From an uncultured Pedobacter sp. (GTDB lineage Bacteria; Bacteroidota; Bacteroidia; Sphingobacteriales; Sphingobacteriaceae), in the NCBI RefSeq assembly GCF_946479715.1, contig NZ_CAMLHF010000223.1, positions 1 through 8,370 on the forward strand: a stretch of DNA of 8,370 bases, given 5' to 3'. Below the pieces are notes generated by a model. It saw only the letters and a list, made by a program, of their open reading frames with translations. It searched no databases and was not told where the DNA came from. A program made the translations under genes and the position numbers. This document shows, piece after piece, positions 5,735 through 8,370 of this stretch (position 1 is the stretch's first letter; every line of letters starts with the position of its first letter).

Positions 5735-5774
5735 AACACTTTTAGTGTTCATATAATCATTATAAATGATTATA
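5735..5774 (+). promoter_or_regulatory. Two tandem hairpins upstream of the UpxY gene
   Basis: Two perfect inverted repeats lie nearly back to back. The first has 6-bp arms AACACT/AGTGTT with loop TTT (5735-5749). The second has 10-bp arms with a three-base loop (5752-5761 against 5765-5774, core ATAATCATT/AATGATTAT). They sit about 100-135 bases before the UpxY start, where a leader or promoter is expected. Neither has a T-run, so they are not standard terminators. Possible roles are a regulator-binding palindrome or a pause element for the antiterminator. Confidence 0.45.
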
Positions 5775-5870
5775 AATAACTATTTCATCACCAATTAAAT
5801 ATTATCAATTTTATTATACGAGGTAATTATTATCTCTATCATCGAAAATATATCCTTAATGTATTCTGCT

Positions 5871-6389
5871 ATGGAAAATGTATTAAAAAACAACTGGTAT
5901 ATCGTTTATACCTTTCCCAATCTTGAAAAGAAAATCTATAATGAGCTTACTAAAAAGAATATAAAAGCTTATTTGCCTTTACAAAATGTAATTAGGCAGT
6001 GGAGCGACCGCAAAAAAGAAATAAAAGTGCCTATGTTTCCAAATTATGTTTTCATTAATTCAACGGAAAGGGAACGATTTGGGTTATTAAAAATAGGAGG
6101 CGTATTAAAATTTATAACTTTTGAGGGTAAACCGGCCATGGTATCTGAGGATGAAATTTCTAACATAATGAAATTTGAAACAATGGTTTTTGAAATAGAA
6201 TCTAATCTTGTTAGTGGTGATGAAGTGATGATTGTAGATGGACCTTTTACCGGCTTGCAGGGAAAGTTGTTCTTTAAAAGAGGAAAGGAGCGTCTTGGAG
6301 TTCATTTGAGTTCCATAAACCAATCACTGTCTATTGAGGTTTGTTCATCTAGTTTAAGAAAAGTGGTCAATAAAAATAGTTATAACTAA
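5871..6389 (+). CDS. UpxY-family (NusG-like) transcription antiterminator
   Basis: A 172-residue NusG paralogue. The N-terminal NGN domain (about residues 8-95) shows the signature N-W-Y-I-V-Y-T-F-P-x-x-E-K-K-I, the A-Y-L-P-L-Q strand, an R-Q-W-S-D-R-K-K segment, and VPMFPNYVFIN, all typical of UpxY/RfaH-type specialised NusG proteins. A KOW domain follows, with V-S-G-D-E-V-M-I-V-D-G-P-F-T-G-L-Q-G-K-L at about 106-125. Such proteins bind RNA polymerase and allow it to read long polysaccharide operons, and in Bacteroides each acts mainly on its own locus. The neighbour downstream is a polysaccharide-type glycosyltransferase, which fits. The start at 5871 gives the usual short N-terminus before the NGN strand; an in-frame ATG at 5859 would add four residues and cannot be excluded. 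Confidence 0.9.
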   Translation: MENVLKNNWYIVYTFPNLEKKIYNELTKKNIKAYLPLQNVIRQWSDRKKEIKVPMFPNYVFINSTERERFGLLKIGGVLKFITFEGKPAMVSEDEISNIMKFETMVFEIESNLVSGDEVMIVDGPFTGLQGKLFFKRGKERLGVHLSSINQSLSIEVCSSSLRKVVNKNSYN

Positions 6390-6539
6390 CTATTGATGTT
6401 CGCTTATAAAGGGTTTAGCTTTATTGGTATATAAATTAAATGATTTTCAGAATTTACTGAACTTATTATAAGGGTGTTATTGTGACAAACCTCTAGCGAA
6501 GCTTTACAATTTCCTCTTTAGCCTGAAAAATTCCTCCAT
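6390..6539 (+). promoter_or_regulatory. Spacer between upxY and the glycosyltransferase gene with two small hairpins
   Basis: The spacer carries a 6-bp stem ATAAAG/CTTTAT with a seven-base loop (6406-6424) and a 5-bp stem TTCAG/CTGAA (6446-6461). Neither has a T-run. They may be chance features, or pause sites that the antiterminator overcomes; there is no clear promoter, so read-through from upxY into the next gene is likely. Confidence 0.25.
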
Positions 6540-8370
6540 ATGCTTCCACTTGTTACATGTGTGATGCCAACCTTTAACAGGAGGTATTTTATTCCGCATG
6601 CCATCAAATATTTCCAAAGGCAGGAATACCAAAATAAAGAGTTAATTATAGTTGATGATGGTTCTGATAATATACAGGACTTGGTTCCAAAGGTTGATAA
6701 TATAAAATACATTCGCCTCGACCATCAAATATCTTTAGGTGCAAAACTTAATTTAGCATGCAGGCATGCATCAGGTAGTATAATAGTTAATTGGGATGAT
6801 GATGACTGGTATGCTGATTATCGAATAAATTATCAGGTAAAAGAGCTGAAAGAACGCAACGCTGATATTTGCGGAATAAATAACTTACTCTATTACGATC
6901 TGTTAAAAAAAGAGGCTTTTCAATATAGATATCCTCCAAATCAACGTAAATGGCTGCTGGGAAGCTCACTTTGTTATCAGCGGTCTTACTGGGAAAAGAA
7001 CCAATATAAAGATATAAATGTAGGTGTTGATGGCTTATTTGTTTGGGCTGCCTCACCAGAAAAAGTAACCGCACTTACAGATTCTAAGATGTCTGTCCAC
7101 ATGATACATGAGCAAAATATTAGTCTAAAAAAGACCTCCGGCGATTGGTGGCATCCTTATCCGGTACTGGATATAGAGCGTATCACGAATTTAGATTTAA
7201 AGTATTATCCAAAACATGATCAAATTGTTTCAGATAAATGGAACTTAAAGATTGTAAGAAAGCAATTAAAAAATGTTTATGCTTGCCTGGTACATGAAAG
7301 TTTAGATTGTGTAATTGATATGGTTCGCAATTTGCATTTTCAAGACCCATCTTCGAGTATCATTATTTTCAACAGTAACGCCAATCTTAATTTAAACTCC
7401 TGTTCATTTCCTTTCGAGGAATTTGGAGCTATAGTAAATCCAACTGTTATTAGGGTGGAGCATGGTTACCTCCATAATTTTGCACTTGAATGTATGCAAT
7501 TTGCCCTTGATAATTTTTCTTTTGACATTTTCACTGTTGTAGATTCTGATCAATTAGGTCTACAGCCAGCATATTCTACTTTCATGTCTGATTTCTTTTC
7601 ACAAAGAAGCAATATCGGACTTCTATCAAACCGACCAGAGCACATAACTATAAATAATACTGATGTTTTTACCTCTATCCAGGCTTTTAAAGAATATGAT
7701 TTATGGCAACCATTGCTTAAAACTTTTAAAGATGGTGAAAGCAAATTTGTTCACTGGTCTTTTTGGCCCTCGACCGTGTTTACCTATGATGCAATTAAGG
7801 ATCTGGTAAAGCTTTTTAAAACAAACCGTATTCTTCAAAATATAATGAACCATACAAAAATATGGGCTACGGAAGAGATCATATTGCCAACGATGGTGAG
7901 TTTGCTTGGCTATGAGATAGAATTAAATCCTTGTTGCCATGATTTTGTTAATTACAAGAAAGCTTATACAACAGAAGAATTAGATTGTGCATTTAATGAT
8001 CCTAATGCTTTTTGGGTGCATCCTATAAATCGTAAATACGATGATCACCTTAGGAAACATACCCGCAAACACTTAAATAATTATATACAAAAGCCCGAAG
8101 AAATACATAAAGAAGATGATAAGCAGGTATTGTTTTTGCCTGCACAAGTTTTAGATGAAATTAAGCAAATTGAGGGGTGGTTAAGTGAAGGTGAAGCCGA
8201 ATTATTACTTGCCTGTGGATTGAAAGCATGTAACCAATTTCCAAATGGACATTTAGTTGAGGTTGGCAGCTACCACGGTAAAGCAACAACTCTGCTTGGA
8301 AAGCTGGCAAGATCCATATCAGATAATGTAAAAGTTTATTCCATCGATCTACACAATGGAATATTAGGTT
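6540..8370 (+). CDS. Multidomain glycosyltransferase with methyltransferase-like end, cut by the window edge
   Basis: At least 610 codons, no stop before the right edge. Residues about 4-230 are a GT-A family 2 glycosyltransferase: TCVMPTFNR start, ELIIVDDGSD, and the metal-binding W-D-D-D-D-W (D86-D89), used to transfer a sugar from a nucleotide donor. Residues about 245-475 form a second region I cannot name securely; it has VYACLVHESLDCVIDMVR, a VVDSDQLGL motif (D335, D337), an H-W-S-F-W-P-S-T-V-F stretch near 405, and a T-E-E-I-I-L-P near 445. The D-S-D and this layout suggest another GT-A-like transferase, possibly like core-2/I-branching enzymes. From about 529 a SAM-dependent methyltransferase-like fold begins, with HLVEVGSYHG (E574, G576, G580) and then VYSIDLH. 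The start is the only ATG after an in-frame stop at 6519. It follows upxY by 150 bases and is probably the first structural gene of a surface polysaccharide operon. Confidence 0.85.
   Translation, partial: MLPLVTCVMPTFNRRYFIPHAIKYFQRQEYQNKELIIVDDGSDNIQDLVPKVDNIKYIRLDHQISLGAKLNLACRHASGSIIVNWDDDDWYADYRINYQVKELKERNADICGINNLLYYDLLKKEAFQYRYPPNQRKWLLGSSLCYQRSYWEKNQYKDINVGVDGLFVWAASPEKVTALTDSKMSVHMIHEQNISLKKTSGDWWHPYPVLDIERITNLDLKYYPKHDQIVSDKWNLKIVRKQLKNVYACLVHESLDCVIDMVRNLHFQDPSSSIIIFNSNANLNLNSCSFPFEEFGAIVNPTVIRVEHGYLHNFALECMQFALDNFSFDIFTVVDSDQLGLQPAYSTFMSDFFSQRSNIGLLSNRPEHITINNTDVFTSIQAFKEYDLWQPLLKTFKDGESKFVHWSFWPSTVFTYDAIKDLVKLFKTNRILQNIMNHTKIWATEEIILPTMVSLLGYEIELNPCCHDFVNYKKAYTTEELDCAFNDPNAFWVHPINRKYDDHLRKHTRKHLNNYIQKPEEIHKEDDKQVLFLPAQVLDEIKQIEGWLSEGEAELLLACGLKACNQFPNGHLVEVGSYHGKATTLLGKLARSISDNVKVYSIDLHNGILG

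Larger units (their letters stand above)
5186..5750 (-). repeat. Direct repeat unit 2: HTH gene plus its upstream control region
   Basis: Second member of the pair described for 819-1360. Shared blocks are 5577-5596, 5670-5693, 5714-5721 (AGACCTGC) and 5727-5751. The homology ends before the hairpins and the leader of the UpxY gene, and there is no similarity between the divergent genes ku and upxY. Confidence 0.7.
5546..5870. other. Divergent intergenic region between HTH copy 2 and upxY
   Basis: The left half holds the leader and promoter of HTH copy 2, and the middle holds the two hairpins. The last ~95 bases (5775-5870) are strongly A/T-rich with no recognised -7 box on the plus strand. 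I saw no small ORF or RNA gene. Confidence 0.45.

Noticed and set aside
5735..5774. Reading the tandem hairpins as a CRISPR or IS terminal repeat
   Set aside because: The two repeats differ in sequence, no spacer array or transposase is present, and no target duplication can be seen.
6787..7074. Minus-strand open frames within the glycosyltransferase gene (also 6518-6712 and 7550-7744)
   Set aside because: They run against a long plus-strand frame with clear glycosyltransferase motifs, and their products are low-complexity, not recognisable.

Overview
The window looks like a piece of a low-GC Bacteroidota chromosome, most likely Sphingobacteriaceae (Pedobacter/Mucilaginibacter-like). The signs are a DUF3823 lipoprotein of the SusC/D-associated kind, a UpxY/NusG-type antiterminator, lipoboxes followed by Lys-rich starts (GCKKD, GCKKK), A/T-rich translation starts without a strong Shine-Dalgarno, and two exact TAnnTTTG promoter -7 boxes. 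The genus is an inference. The first ~127 bases do not fit: they are about 69% GC and encode an unrelated SMP-30/gluconolactonase-like fragment, so the left edge looks like a chimeric join.

Layout. 1-127: foreign GC-rich fragment. 122-760 (+): DUF3823 lipoprotein lacking its signal peptide, ended by a strong stem-loop shared with the convergent gene. 819-1169 (-): small helix-turn-helix regulator, copy 1, with a conserved leader and promoter (1170-~1360). 1465-3294 (+): a two-gene operon, Ku (DNA end binding) and type IB topoisomerase. 3451-3993 (+): CHRD-domain lipoprotein, ended by a bidirectional terminator. 4034-5122 (-): four-segment membrane protein with a helical cytosolic-type C-terminus. 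5186-5545 (-): helix-turn-helix regulator, copy 2, with the same leader and promoter as copy 1. 5871-6389 (+): UpxY-family antiterminator. 6540 to the right edge (+): large multidomain glycosyltransferase, probably the first structural gene of a surface polysaccharide locus.

How it fits together. The right part is a recognisable arrangement: a NusG-like specialised antiterminator followed by a polysaccharide glycosyltransferase, so UpxY probably lets RNA polymerase read through a long exopolysaccharide/capsule operon that continues past the window. The Ku/topoisomerase pair is a DNA repair and topology module without LigD in view. The most unusual structure is the duplicated helix-turn-helix gene. 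Both copies carry not only a near-identical DNA-binding domain but also a conserved upstream stretch (TAnnTTTG box, a shared ten-base AGATGCCTAA, and an AACG-N7-CGTT inverted repeat just before the start codon). The two copies are direct repeats bracketing Ku, TopIB, CHRD and the membrane protein, and each is divergent from a different downstream gene. No RNA genes, CRISPR arrays or insertion sequences were seen.
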